Origin: Auricularia sp. M13
Taxonomy: Eukaryota > Basidiomycota > Agaricomycetes > Auriculariales > Auriculariaceae
DNA: 64,000 bases
Direction of reading: 5' to 3'
Assembly: GCA_037042915.1 (NCBI GenBank)
Contig: CM073195.1
Coordinates: 1,984,001 to 2,048,000 of the forward strand
The first letter of the stretch is position 1. Each line of letters begins with the position of its first letter. Position numbers and translations under genes: made by a program. The notes below the pieces were generated by a model. It saw only the letters and a program-made list of their open reading frames with translations. It was not told the origin of the DNA and did not search any database. Below, piece by piece: positions 33,258 to 44,095 of this stretch.

Positions 33258-33583
33258 ATGTTCAGCTCACGACACACGCCCGCCACGCCCTCCATCTCGC
33301 TCGAGCGCGGTGTCTCGCGCCTGCGCACACCCAGACTGCATAACCACTCCACGCTCGTCTCGCCCGGCCACCGTCGGCGCACCAGCCATTCTGCTGGCGC
33401 GGTACGCACGGAAACGCTCATCTGGGCCGTACTGGCGTTCTTGGTCTGCGCGGCTTTCTTCAGCTTCGGACTGGCTTATTACCTTGTACGCGAAAGGTAT
33501 GTCAATCCATATGTCGAGTGCTAACCAACCATTTACTGAGAATCTATAGCGAATCCCCGTTTTTACGCACCGCAAAGCCTTGA
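33258..33583 (+). CDS. Small single-pass membrane protein
   Basis: The ATG at 33258 opens a frame whose last codons are supplied by a second exon after a 53-bp intron (33497-33549); stop at 33581-33583. About 90 residues. The first half is basic and Ser/Thr/Arg-rich (cytosolic-type), followed by one strong hydrophobic helix, TLIWAVLAFLVCAAFFSFGL, then a very short tail. No signal peptide cleavage site is evident, so it is probably a tail-anchored-like or type II membrane peptide. No family is recognised. The matching intron and the single clear membrane segment support a real gene. Confidence 0.55.
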
Positions 33584-34535
33584 CGACGTCCAGTTTCACT
33601 CGACGGCCCAATATAGGTCACTGGAGACTTCAATCATTCTTGATCGCTTGAGCAGCTCTTGCACGACGAACGCCATATATCCTACGCACCATCGCAGAGT
33701 TCTTCGGCAACTTGGCGCTCAGTGCGATTGTCAGCGATCGATGTTTATCGCGACTGTCAAGATTCTCCACCACGCGCTCCCACTAGAGCCCGACGCGCAG
33801 AATCCGCATGTACAGCCGCTCTTGGCAGCATGTTGTTTTGCTGACTCTCTCTCTCTGTATTGCTATGCGCCCATGCCTGCACGAATGCCACGTCTTCTAT
33901 CTTTCGCCGCCTATACTCATATTTGCTCACATTAAATTCTCTGAACCTCGCTTTCAGGCGCTAGCTGACGACTCGAGACATCTTCAAGTTCTGGTCATCG
34001 GGAGAATTTGATAGGAACACTCATCGTCGATAATTAGGCCCCTCATTCCCACAGTAACCAGCCCCTTCCAGGCACCTTCAAATCCGCTGGCCAACTACTG
34101 GGACTATTTTGCACTGGACTCGCATTGAAACGTGGCAAAAACGTGGTCTAGAATTACGGCACTTTTTCTTGAACCCAGATCGGGGATAGGCTCGCTCTTA
34201 CTCCGCCGTTTCCATCCCGATTTTGACGCTAACTGCTCATCCCGAAATTTAGGGATTCTTCTCACAAGCAGTCGACGTCTTCCATATTTCCCTGCTACAC
34301 TCTCAGCTGCTCTCTCATCTTGCGCTAGGCCGTGGACTGAACGCTTCCCCGCTGTAGGTACGCAATAAATCCAGGCACGAACGTCGCTTCGCGGATTCAC
34401 CGGCCTCAGATAGCGCGTGATTTGGCCGCGGTAATTCATGCATCCTAGTCAGGGGCCTCAGGGCGGGATCCTCACCTAATATCATATATGGCCGTTGCAT
34501 GCCCTCGCTCGCATTTCATCCTCTCATCCTTGACC
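33584..34535. other. Intergenic
   Basis: About 950 bp of short frames on both strands, with no domain or repeat recognised. The part near 34400-34530 is probably the promoter of the DUF6534 gene. Confidence 0.5.
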
Positions 34536-36291
34536 ATGGTTGCCCCGTACACCGGCCATGATCTCGACCTGCTGCATCTCACCGTTGCGCCGTGGATGGT
34601 GGGCTGCTTCCTCGACCTTTTCACGCAGGGCATCCTGGTCTGTCAAGTAAGCAACAGCTCAATTTTATCCTCTCGCTCGACGTCGCCTTTCTCATAATTT
34701 GACTGTACTGCAGTTCCGCAACTACTTCGCATGGTACAAGGACGACAAACCTGCACTCCGCCTGGCAGTTATGGGACTCGTGTTGCTCACGTCCCTGAAA
34801 CTGCTGGATTCATGGTGCGATATGCGCGTCCCTTGCCCTCGAAAACCAACACTGATCGGATTGACGTTTAGCGCAGCGGTGTGGATCGCGCAAGTGGAGT
34901 ACTTCGGCGACCTCGAGGGCGCCGTGCTCCTCAGCTACGTTGCGTGGTGGCAATCTGGCGTCCCTCTCATGGTAAGCGCCATCTCCGCAGCTCCTTGTGC
35001 TTAGCCTCACGCGACTGATGCGCTACCTCGGAGGGCGCGACGATGGACTTCTACGTGCAATGCTACTTCCTCTACCGCCTCTCCGCCATCTCGAAGAGGC
35101 ATTGGATTGTCTACCCCGTCGCCCTGTTCGTCCTCTTCGCTTTCGTGTCGTGCATGATCCTCGTGAGTATTCGTTCATTTCTCTTGAGGTCGTGGTTGCG
35201 AGTCAGACTGCGATCCAGACGGTATACATCAAACGGCAAGATTCGAACAACCTGATACACTGGTGTACGCGCCGCCTGATCCTCCTGCTCTCCGTTCTCG
35301 CTGACTGATATCATTGTACGTTTGCAGTCGCCGCTCACCTTGGTTCCGCGTTCGGTCAGACATACCCTCGTACGGTCATGAAGCGCCGTCCGCTAACTGA
35401 GTTTAGCCGCGGACCTCGTGATGACGCTCTCGACGGCGCATTTCCTCCTGCAGTCGCGCAAAAATTCATTGCGGCAGTACGTACACTGTCGCTCTGACTG
35501 AACTATCGCGGCAGTGGCCAATTGATATTCTCAGGACCCACAGTCTCATCGATATGCTCGTGCGCTTGACATGGCAGAGCGCGGCACCGTCGGCCATCTG
35601 GTGAGTAAAATCATCTGTTAGGCGAAGTAGCGTCTAATGCATCGCAAGCGCTCTCGCAAACTTGATCCTCTCACAAATGGGCGGCGATTTCCTGCTATCT
35701 ACAATCGCACGTGGCTCTCGCAATGCCGATTGCCACTTCACTAATTCGCTGCCGACAGCCTAACATGTTACTCCCCAAACTCTATTGTGAGTAAAGGTTG
35801 AGGACTACGTTGCGACGCTGTTGACGTACTGCATGTGCTGACTACGCTTGTCACTGCAGCAATTGCCATGATGTGGACGATCAACTCGCGTAAGGACGTG
35901 CGGTTGGTTAGCGCGAGCGGCAAGACGAGCAGCAGCGATGGTCTCTCCGCCAACGGGCGGACGGGACGCACCACGCGGGTTAGTCCCAGCGCTTTTCGTA
36001 CCACTCAGGATTTGATATTCTCTCCTTTGCTTCTGCAGGCCAACGATTTGGAACTGGGGCGTCTCGGTGCTACGATCCAAATTCACAAGGACACGCAGAC
36101 AGTACAGAGAGTTGATGTGAGCTCTTCTTGCTGTCGAGCTACGGGCCGTACTAGTGTTGACTCGAGCTCGTGTCACGCTACGATAGTGGGCCGGGGGACA
36201 CGATTCTGCGGACGACGTGAAGCATGCACACGAGTCGGTATACGCTGGTGCAGACCATGGAGACATAGCGCGCGATGATAGCACTCGCTAG
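34536..36291 (+). CDS. DUF6534 family seven-helix membrane protein
   Basis: A multi-pass membrane protein of the large, functionally unassigned basidiomycete family with the DUF6534 C-terminal domain. Exons in order: start in a good context (accATGG) with PWMVGCFLDLFTQGILVCQ; then FRNYFAWYKDDKPALRLAVMG with a second helix; AAVWIAQVEYFGD...; MDFYVQCYFLYRLSAISKRH (the YxxR motif shared by the family); a helix ending FVSCMIL; then ADLVMTLSTAHFLLQSR, SLIDMLVRLTWQSAAPSAIC, and the final IAMMWTINSRKDVR typical of the family end. At least eight introns are needed. One, near 35165-35400, I could not place exactly, and a minor exon there may be wrong. The tail after the last helix is hydrophilic, with the stop near 36291 if the last intron (about 36119-36188) is used. 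Confidence 0.75.
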
Positions 36292-38000
36292 GCTCAGGAT
36301 GCCGCGCGATCCCGGTCTTTCGCTGTCAGCGGCGTCTGTCTGCCAAACATGTACTGTATAATGTTACAGTTGGCCGTGCATCCGTAAGCCGGCAGGACCC
36401 TATAGCATTACGTGTCGGTCCAGCCTGGCTGTAGGGCCTTCCTGTGAACTCTACTACATTCAGCCACAGCCCAGTCGTAGGGTGGACGCATAGCTCAGCA
36501 TCTTTGACAGCGGAACGCCGCATTCCCGCTCTTCTGGTGTGCAGTGGTGGTGTTCTCGCTACCCTCGTTCCCGCTCACATTTGGTCAGGCGGAGTCAGCT
36601 GTTCCTGGATAGAGTTTGCGATCTCCTGCGCTGACGCCACAATTCTTGCATCTCCTCATATCCACGTTTCTTCCAGTCAATCTCATTCACGTCACATTTG
36701 CACACCGGGGTGAGGTCTGTCGTGGAGCTCGAGCGTGTCCGACCATCCAAACACGAGGCTTCCATGAGTCCGACGTGGCCTGACGTCGACGTCGGCGATA
36801 CAACCTGTGGATACAGTGCGCGCCACTTGCATGAGATCTCGGATTGCTGACTCAGAATTGCCACAGGGTTCCTGGTAATGGAGCATCCTGGTTTCTTGGA
36901 GATTCGGGACTTGTGGCTAGGCAATTTCCGAGGTGAGATGCTGCCCTCGTTTGCGCTGCAACAATGATAATAACGGAGATAAGTATGACAGCTTTGAACT
37001 GTCAGCCGTGTTTCTCAGTTAGTAGTACCTATCAACAATATCCGCCGACGCAAAGGATGATCTGGATGTGCCATAATCAGTGGAGTGGGCTCACAGACGT
37101 ACTTGTGGCTAATTATCCCCCCTCCCTTCAATCTTTCCTGTCAGGTCGCACTCTCCACAGCTGAGGCGACGGTTAACGAGGCGCTGTTTCTGTTTGCAAT
37201 CCGAAGCAATTCCGAACCCTCGACGTCGGCGGTTTCCGAGTCCGCACTGCTCGTTTTTGCCGACTTTACGATCATGCTCTTGCTGAGCGCCATGATATGT
37301 GCACCCGCGTCATCGTTTTAGTGACCGCTTCTGCTGCTCCCAGTGGTACCTGTCCACCCGCTGCGCTCGAATGCCACGTGGGCTGCTGAGGGAGCGCCAT
37401 TGGGCTGGTTCGCGCACACCTCGGGAGCTCTTTCACCAGTTCTAACATTCGAGGAACCATTCGCAAACAAAACGAGGGCCGTCACTTGCTTGACTCTCAA
37501 CACCGGCAACATTTTTGGGGCAGCTTCCCGCCGTTTACTCGGCTGCCACTCAGGATGCACATGTCTGTTCCAGGCGACTCCAGCTAGACTTGTAAAGATC
37601 CACGCAGACCGCTTGATCTCTGGCCCCGAGTACCTCCGGCCACCGAGATGCCTTGGGGACAGGTTGTGGATACCGCGGCGGGGTCGGCCGAGGATTTTGG
37701 CGGACCACGAGAGGCCGTGCAGCGTGTCTGTCGCTTGACTCCTTCGGTCACTGTCCGAAATAAAGTTGGACGGCAATCTCTGACTGGTCAACACCAGTAT
37801 CATCGCCGAAGCCCTGGCACCTTCACCTTACAACAATCTATTCTCCGCTCCCTTCTCTTGTCGATCTCCCCCTTCCACGACCTGCTTTTCAAAAGCCGGC
37901 TCCGTCCTGCCCCCCCTGCCCTCCTTCGTCTCTTCCGCTCCACGTCGAAGCGACGACTTCCGGTACTGCGATAACATTCCGCCTGCTCGCTTCGTCTTCA
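36292..38000. other. Intergenic upstream of velvet 2
   Basis: 1.7 kb. The longest frame (37318-37803, minus, 161 codons) has no recognisable domain and overlaps an open plus-strand frame, so it is probably chance. 37810-37990 is pyrimidine-rich on the plus strand, as often seen just before fungal start codons. Confidence 0.45.
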
Positions 38001-39637
38001 ATGCTCGAGCGCTCCCACGAGCCAGCGACTGCATTCGCTCCGTATCTCTGCACGACTGGCTATTTCTCCGGGAAGTGGATCCAGTACGCCATCTGCCCGA
38101 GTCGCCCCAGCAACCGATCTCTGACCGCTGGCCGCTCCCTAGAGCAGAGCTGACGGGTGAGAGTACCTGCAGCTGCCTGCTGCTGTGCTGGAACGTCTGC
38201 GCAGAAGCGCAGAAGGGTGACAGAGCCCGCAAGTGCGTACAGTTGTTTGTTCCGTTACGTGTTTTGGACAGATTCCGCTCGCAGGATGGGCGAGGGCAAG
38301 GACGCTCGAGGCCTCGACCCTCCTCCCGTGGCTCGGGTCAAGGTGTTCGAATGTGACCAGAGCGGCAGACGGCTGCGGGAGCTCGATCCACGGTGAGTCC
38401 TTCATTCCCTATCGCTTCCACGCTCAGGATGCACAGAGGTATCGTGGCCCACGTCCTGATGGCTTGCGCAATCACCCTGTATCCCTACAACTTCGCCTAC
38501 GAGCAGGACCCATCGTCGTTCCCGGAGTGAGCCGCCCATCGTTCTGTCTTGTTGGCGCGCTTATCCTTCTTGCAGCGGCTGCCCCACGCCATCTCCTATC
38601 CTACCCGAGGGCTCCACGAGCTCTGTACTCGCGGTCGAGAAGCGGCATCCACCCGCGCTTCCGCCTCGCCCGCTGCGCCCACTAGGCCAAAATGCCATGC
38701 TCACTACGCACGCCAGCGGGTCGAGACAAGTTCCCACCATCACCGGCGCACTCTGGGAGAATGTTCAATATTGCCCTCAAGCTTTCGGCGACGGGAGTAG
38801 CAACGGCGCCATGTACTTCGTCTTCGACGTATGAATGACCTTTCCTTCCCATCCTGACGGCTGACGTGGCGCCTAGGATGTCAAGATTCGCAGAACAGGC
38901 CAGTACGTCGCTCGCCTCCCCATTCTGACCTCTGAATGAGTCCGCGACTCATGACCTGGCAGCTTCGTTTTGAAGTACCAGATGTTTCTTGTCGATAGGT
39001 GCGCGGGCTCAAAGCAGCGCATGCATGTGACTAACTGTCGACGTCTCCCACCATGTCGCAGCGCGATTAGCGCCGCCGGCTTGGGGCTACCTCTGCTGGC
39101 TCAGTGCTGGGGTGGCGTCTTCGCTGTGTACCCATCCAAATCGTGCGTCCTCTTCAGTTCTCTGATCGTGCTGCTTATCTGCCTCGCAGTGTACCACCTC
39201 TGGCTGCGAGCACGCTGCTGACCCAGGTATGGAATGCCTAATCTATTCGACCTAGCTTATGATGCCGTGCGCGCCTCGCAGCACCTGTCAAGATACGGCT
39301 TGATCTCCAGGGCGCGCACCAGCGAGCGACAACCTCGGCGCAGGAGCCAGGGCAACGCCGCGGATGAAGCTGACGGCGATGCGGGGACCTCCCGTTCCAC
39401 CGGCTCAATCGGTATGTCCGCTTTTCCTTCTCGCTGTCTTCCTGGGGCTCATTCAGTGAGATAGGTCCAGCCAGCCAGTCATCTGCCACCCAAATGCCTT
39501 CTCAACTAGTGGGACCGGCGCTCTCATGGCCGTCGAGTTTGGTTGCGCCGCCGGCGCTATCCGCGTCTTCAGCGCAGGAGGTGCCTCGTCCTCCAAAGAG
39601 AAGGCGTCTCCCGTATGACCCAGTGTACGATGGCTAG
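38001..39637 (+). CDS. Velvet-domain regulator (velvet 2)
   Basis: Second velvet gene, about 400 residues in roughly ten short exons. The ATG at 38001 gives a short N-terminus with PYLCTTGYFSGKWIQ. Phase-matched introns then give AELTEAQKGDRARK, MGEGKDARGLDPPPVARVKVF, HVLMACAITLYPYNFAYE, a loop of Pro-rich sequence, GAMYFVFDDVKIRRTGQF, LKYQMFLVDS, CWGGVFAVYPSKS, VPPLAASTLLTQHLSRYGL, and a basic tail ending PPKRRRLPYDPVYDG (PKRRR is a likely nuclear localisation signal). Stop at 39635-39637. Every part of the velvet fold pairs with velvet 1: AQKGDRARK with VQKADFARK, LDPPPVARV with LDPRPVVRA, and the shared CWGGVFA-YPSK. It is probably a nuclear regulator of sporulation or metabolism. Which of VeA, VelB, VosA or VelC it matches cannot be settled here. 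Confidence 0.82.
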
Positions 39638-41868
39638 TGTGCACGACATGACCAGACGCAGCTCATGTCGGCTTCCGCAGTCAAGATGATCCTGTACGTT
39701 TCCCAAACGCATGATACTGTACGATCTGCTGTATTAGTCTACATTTCCCTGTAATTGTAGTTAAGGTACCTGGTCTATCTGCTTCAAATCAATTTCTCTT
39801 CATGACAAACGAATTGGATCTTGCAACGCGCTTCCTCATTCCCGACAGAAGTTTGGACGGCTCTCAAATTAGGGGTAGTTTCTCAAGGCCTTCTTTCGAC
39901 TGGGGGGTGACTGCGCCTGATGATTAACTGTAGAACCGTGGAGCCTAGAGTCCATCCTGGAGATCTGCTTGCGCGGGGAAGAGAGCCAGAATAGGCGAAA
40001 GGCCGATAACCGTGAGGCGCACATGCGGCTCTCTCGCCAGACCAGCGGTGGGCCGGTTATCGTCCCTACCTGCCAGCCAGAAAATGTGTTTCTTTCGAAC
40101 ACATGATCGACGGCTGTGAAGTCTCAAAAAATGAAAAGGAAGGGTGCTCAGCTGGCAGGATTGCGATTGGAGCGGGCCAGATTCGAAGGGCCGTTAATAA
40201 TCCCAAGGCACGTCGCCGCGGCATACTCAGGGAGACGCCATCTGCTCGGGAGAGAATTTACCATATCCTGTGAGACGGCGACAAAGCCGACTGGCAGCTC
40301 GGCAAGGGACCCTGGATGTGCACTACAATATCTGCAATGCGGATGGGGTGAGGAACTAACGGCATCACAGGGTATATTGACCCTCAATATAAGGAAGAAT
40401 ATTTCTGTACGTTCCTACCCCTCACGCGTATTATATTGGCCCCCAGATAGCCGCGGGCGGCGCAGTGGTCAGTGGCGACTGTGCCTGTCCCTTGCATTTT
40501 CACCCTCTCATCCCGGCCCAATCAGTATATATGCACAGCTAATAGATTCAAAGGGTGATCGCATATGTTTCCGCCAGGAAGCATGCGAAAACGACGGTGC
40601 CTGTTCCTCACGCTTGATGCCTTTCACCCTGCCACCTTACAGCCCGCGCCGGCCCAATATTTTCACACTGCGAGCTGTATGCGCATACGCAATGCGCGGC
40701 TGCCTTGAATTCCACATGGAAACGATGCGGGTCCCGGGACCCCGCAGAATCTGCCCAGGAGCTCCGACCGTCGGTTAGGAATCTGTTGGCGCCCACCATG
40801 ACACCTTCCCCGCATACCTCCGAACAACGCGGAGCGGAACTGGAGGAGAGGAGTAAAAAAGAGAAAAGTCAGGCCACAAAGTATCTGGGATGCTGAGGAG
40901 CTTGGGGCCTACTCCAAATGTTCCGGAAGAAATATTGGGGAGATGCGGAAGTGAACAGGATGAGGTGCCATGAGTAGCGCTGTGGAAACCCGTCGGAGAC
41001 GCTCCTGAGTGAATTCAATGCTAACAGAGTGACGTCTACTGCCAAATGCCAGGCATGCCCACGTCGTGTGCATGCTACGAAAGAAGATATGCGTGGTGGC
41101 AATGCACCTGTCTGCAGCTAGCCACACGTGGCAATGACGTCGCTGGCGGCGGAAACGCTGCTCAATACTAGACGCAGGAAGCGCTGGAGGTCTGGCCTTG
41201 AGGTTCTTTATGAATTGCGCGGGAAATAATGACGCAGAAAGCAATTTTTATTGCAGGTGTTGCAGTGCCGGCGCTTCACCAGGGACAAGCCGACGACGGG
41301 TGCAAAGACAGCGATTCGAAGCGCTGCAGGGGATCTGAAAGGGAGGTTCATGATTCGCGTGAGAAGGAATGACGCAGATTTAGGTTCACTCGAATTCAGT
41401 TGAACCTGAAAGGCCGACGTTGACAGTTGCCATTCCGTTCTCCGGCTTCAGATGAGAAAGGACTCCTCGATTCGGATGACTGTGCACAAAGCAATGATTC
41501 AATTCAAGTAGCTGGACTAAGCAGCGATGGGTAGATAAGACGACACTATGCACGAGACCCCATTGATACAGTAACCGCGACAAAAGAGACATAAGTTTAC
41601 TGCCGTGCTCGAAACGATGCCGTGGAAACCCGGCCAAAGTAGAAGTACATGCGCTGTGGCCAAGGAAAGGTCGAAGGCGGCCACAGGCAAGATGCAAGGT
41701 GGATCGATGATCGGATAGAATGGTAGGAAATCGGGGATAAGGACATGGCGAAAAGTCGGACGAAAGAGAGTCGGGCAAAGGAGAGGAGCTATGTACACTG
41801 CAGCTCGATCAGCATCTGCAAATTAATACCAATGAGAAGGAGTGCGTACCTCGGGGAGGATGCCCCGC
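39638..41868. other. Intergenic, no secure gene
   Basis: 2.2 kb. A plus-strand frame 40116-40778 (220 codons) and a minus-strand frame 41386-41778 (130 codons) are open but show no domain, signal peptide or splice support. Just 3' of the peptide-precursor stop, a donor/acceptor-like pair (gag|gtacgc ... ttgcag|a, 41819-41852 on the minus strand) hints at a 3'-UTR intron, though at 34 bp it would be short. Confidence 0.4.
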
Positions 41869-42742
41869 TCAGTATGGGTGGTAAACGACGGGCTCGGGCG
41901 ACGGGTCGCGCTTGTAGGGCGACAACTGCAGCAGCACGGTGAGACAGAATATCGAGCCATGCAAAGAAATATGCGTACCCTGATGGGCGCACGCTTGAGG
42001 AGCTCAGTTACGGTCTTCTTCAGCTCGCGGTACGGGTGGTACACGACGCGCTTGAAGGGCGAGAGCTGCGGATGCTCGTAAGTATTCAGGAGATAGCAGT
42101 GGATATAGCGAGCGTACCCTGACAGGCTCGGGCTCCGCGTTGCGCTTGTAGGGGTGGTAAACGACAGGGTCACGCTTGTACGGGTGATAAACCACCGGCT
42201 CCGGCTCGGGGGCGGGGTCGCGCTTGTACGGATGGTAGACAACGGGCTCCGGGTCCGCGTTCCGCTTGTAGGGGTGGTAGACGACTGGCTCGGGGTTGGC
42301 CTCGGGCTCAGGGTCGCGCTTGTACGGGTGATAGACGACGGGCTCGGGAGCTGGCTCTGGATCGCGCTTGTAGGGGTGGTAGACCACGGGCTCGGGCGCC
42401 GCCTCCGGGTCACGTTTGTACGGGTGGTAAACGACAGGCTCAGGCGCGGCCTCCGGGTCGCGCTTGTAGGGATGGTAGACGACCGGCTCGGGCTCCGGGT
42501 CGCGCTTGTATGGGTGGTAGACGACACCCTCCGTCTCGGCGCGCTTGTAGGGGTGATATACGACGCCCTCCGTCTCGGCGCGAGCGAGGAGGTCAACGCG
42601 AAGACCAGAGCCGGGCAGAGCGGCAATGGGAGCTGAAAAGCGAGCGTGAGCACCCGTACTAGCGTTCAATGGATGAAGACCGCGTACCGGCGGCGGCGCT
42701 GAGGATGTAGGAGAGGGCGATGGCGGCGGTGGCGGCGAGCAT
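41869..42742 (-). CDS. Secreted Kex2-processed repeat peptide precursor (12 x VVYHPY)
   Basis: Four exons on the minus strand: 42742-42688, 42632-42118, 42065-41979 and 41925-41869. The introns are 55, 52 and 53 bp, all starting gtacgc, and give exactly 238 codons with the stop. Residues 1-18 form a signal peptide (MLAATAAIALSYILSAAA) and 19-36 a short propeptide. Residues 37-182 are ten units of spacer + VVYHPY + KR. The spacers are AETEG (twice), then DPEPEP, DPEAAPEP (twice), DPEPAPEP, DPEPEANPEP, NADPEP, DPAPEPEP and DP. Exons 3 and 4 begin LSPFKR and LSPYKR and carry copies 11 (VVYHPYRELKK) and 12; copy 12 ends at the stop codon with no KR. Known logic: Kex2 cuts after KR, Kex1 trims KR, and Ste13-type aminopeptidase removes X-Pro/X-Ala pairs. 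The predicted main product is VVYHPY. It could be a signal peptide or a RiPP (dikaritin-like) core; no UstY-like DUF3328 gene was seen nearby. Confidence 0.9.
42118..42621. repeat. In-frame tandem peptide-repeat array
   Basis: Ten units of 30-54 bp within exon 2 of the precursor. The 24 bp coding VVYHPYKR are highly conserved in sequence, while the spacers vary in length by multiples of 6 bp after the first two units. The stretch also includes the start of the exon (the propeptide). Expansion by unequal exchange is the likely origin. Confidence 0.85.
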
Positions 42743-43585
42743 TTTGTCAGCGGCGGGGCGGGTAGTTAATCGAAGAGGGCGCTAAGGCAAGTCGAAGACG
42801 AATGGGTAGATGCAACCGTAGTGTGGGCACGACGGACGACCGCCGCCGCAAGTGCGGATTATATACGCCGTCGCGCCCGTCCCAGGCCAGCCAGGTTGTA
42901 CGCGCCGCGGGGTCAGCCAATCAGGTGAGCGCCAGTGAAGGACTTCCTTTTTGGGAACAAAGGGCGAAGGTCGGGGCACTGACGGGATACACGGAGCGGG
43001 AGCATTCGTGATGATAATCAGCTTTCCCCTTTGTTCCCTTTTGGGAGAGTCAGAGCCAAGGGAGCGTTACTGGACGTCTGACGTAGGCGAGGCCCCTTGT
43101 GTTTGTTCCAAACGTGGAAATACGCTTGTGCTATACCTGTCTATCATCGCAAGAATATTCGGCGACGTAAGATACGGTTTCCGTAGTCCAGGAGTACGGT
43201 AGTGCCAACTCAGCGAAGTCAGCCGCCAAGGATAATCGCTATGTGGTCGAGATGTCGTTATGCTGATAGCTTTCGAGGAGATGCAGTCGAGGACAAGGAA
43301 TTTGTTGAACAAAGCAAAAGCGCGCCAGCAACAGAGAGGGCATACAAGCAGCTGGACAGCGTGGATGTTCGCTCAAGTGTTGCCAGTAGGTCCGTAGGAA
43401 ACCCAGTCATAACCCAGCGGAAAGGAAGAGCCAGTCTTGCACTGTTGCCAGGCATTCCGAATGGTTCGTGATGGCGGCGCTGTTCAGATAGAAGGATTGC
43501 GCGCTACGATTCGAAGTTGGTGGAGCGTGAGCAAGTTGTTCTGATTCCGGAGCGGAGTTGCTGCTCTATCTTCTCCTCGTCCAAC
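42743..43585. other. Upstream region of the peptide precursor gene
   Basis: About 840 bp from the ATG to the hAT-type MITE. It contains the TATA and CCAAT words listed separately. I see no gene; the open frames are under 90 codons. Confidence 0.5.
42857..42866 (-). promoter_or_regulatory. TATA box of the peptide precursor gene
   Basis: On the minus strand the sequence reads gtatataatc about 115 bp upstream of the ATG at 42742. A CCAAT-type word (attgg on the minus strand, near 42915) lies about 55 bp farther upstream. The placing fits a strong, regulated Pol II promoter. Confidence 0.5.
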
Positions 43586-43593
43586 CGTCCAGA
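43586..43593. repeat. 8-bp target-site duplication, left copy
   Basis: cgtccaga, repeated exactly at 44096-44103, bordering the MITE. Confidence 0.9.
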
Positions 43594-44095
43594 CAAGGGC
43601 CCCTCGAAAAAAAAATTTTAGACACAAGGCCAAAAATTCCCATAAGCGTCTCAAACCGACCCCCCCTCCCCCCATTTGCTTCCGGTGCTTAGTCATACCA
43701 TGCCCATGGGTGCTGAGAGGTTTTCTGAATGCATCAGCGTCGAAAAAATGGAGCTGTATTGTAGCTGGTGTCATCAGGGGTGTCAGCACAAGCCACCGGG
43801 AGTTGATTTGCATCCGGATACCTGTCACCATTTACTTCCGGCGATACCGATACACCACAACCAAACCACCAATACTCTGTACAAAGCAGTAGGAGCTGAA
43901 TAAACTCTCTCTGATGTGTTAAGGGTCCCTTTCAATGCTCTCTGCCTTCCAAAGAACATGATCTGAACTGGCAATTATGTCAATTTCAAGGCAATTTAGC
44001 CAAAATTCCTGCGGAAAAAAATTCCCATAAGGCCAAAAAGCTGACCCCCCCTCCCCCGCCACGTGATATCGGATTTTGCCGATGAGGGGCCCTTG
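43594..44095. mobile_element. hAT-type MITE (502 bp)
   Basis: Non-autonomous DNA element: terminal inverted repeats caagggcccctc (43594-43605) and gaggggcccttg (44084-44095), flanked by a perfect 8-bp duplication. An 8-bp duplication and CA-A/G-GG termini are hallmarks of the hAT superfamily. There is no transposase frame. Inside, a segment aattcccataag...gacccccccctcccc near 43628-43672 recurs in the same direction near 44020-44060, so the element has an internal direct duplication. It sits 850 bp upstream of the peptide-precursor start. Confidence 0.88.

Noticed and set aside
35221-35260. tRNA B-box-like word (gattcgaac)
   Set aside because: No A box or cloverleaf partner; it lies inside the DUF6534 gene. 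No tRNA gene was recognised in the window.
37318-37803. 161-codon minus-strand frame upstream of velvet 2
   Set aside because: Overlaps an equally open plus-strand frame and has no recognisable sequence.
40116-40778. 220-codon plus-strand frame
   Set aside because: No domain, no signal peptide, no splice signals used; probably chance in balanced-composition DNA.
42154-42636. Plus-strand repetitive frame opposite the peptide precursor
   Set aside because: It is the complement of the VVYHPYKR array. The minus strand has signal peptide, exact introns and biological repeat logic; this strand has none.
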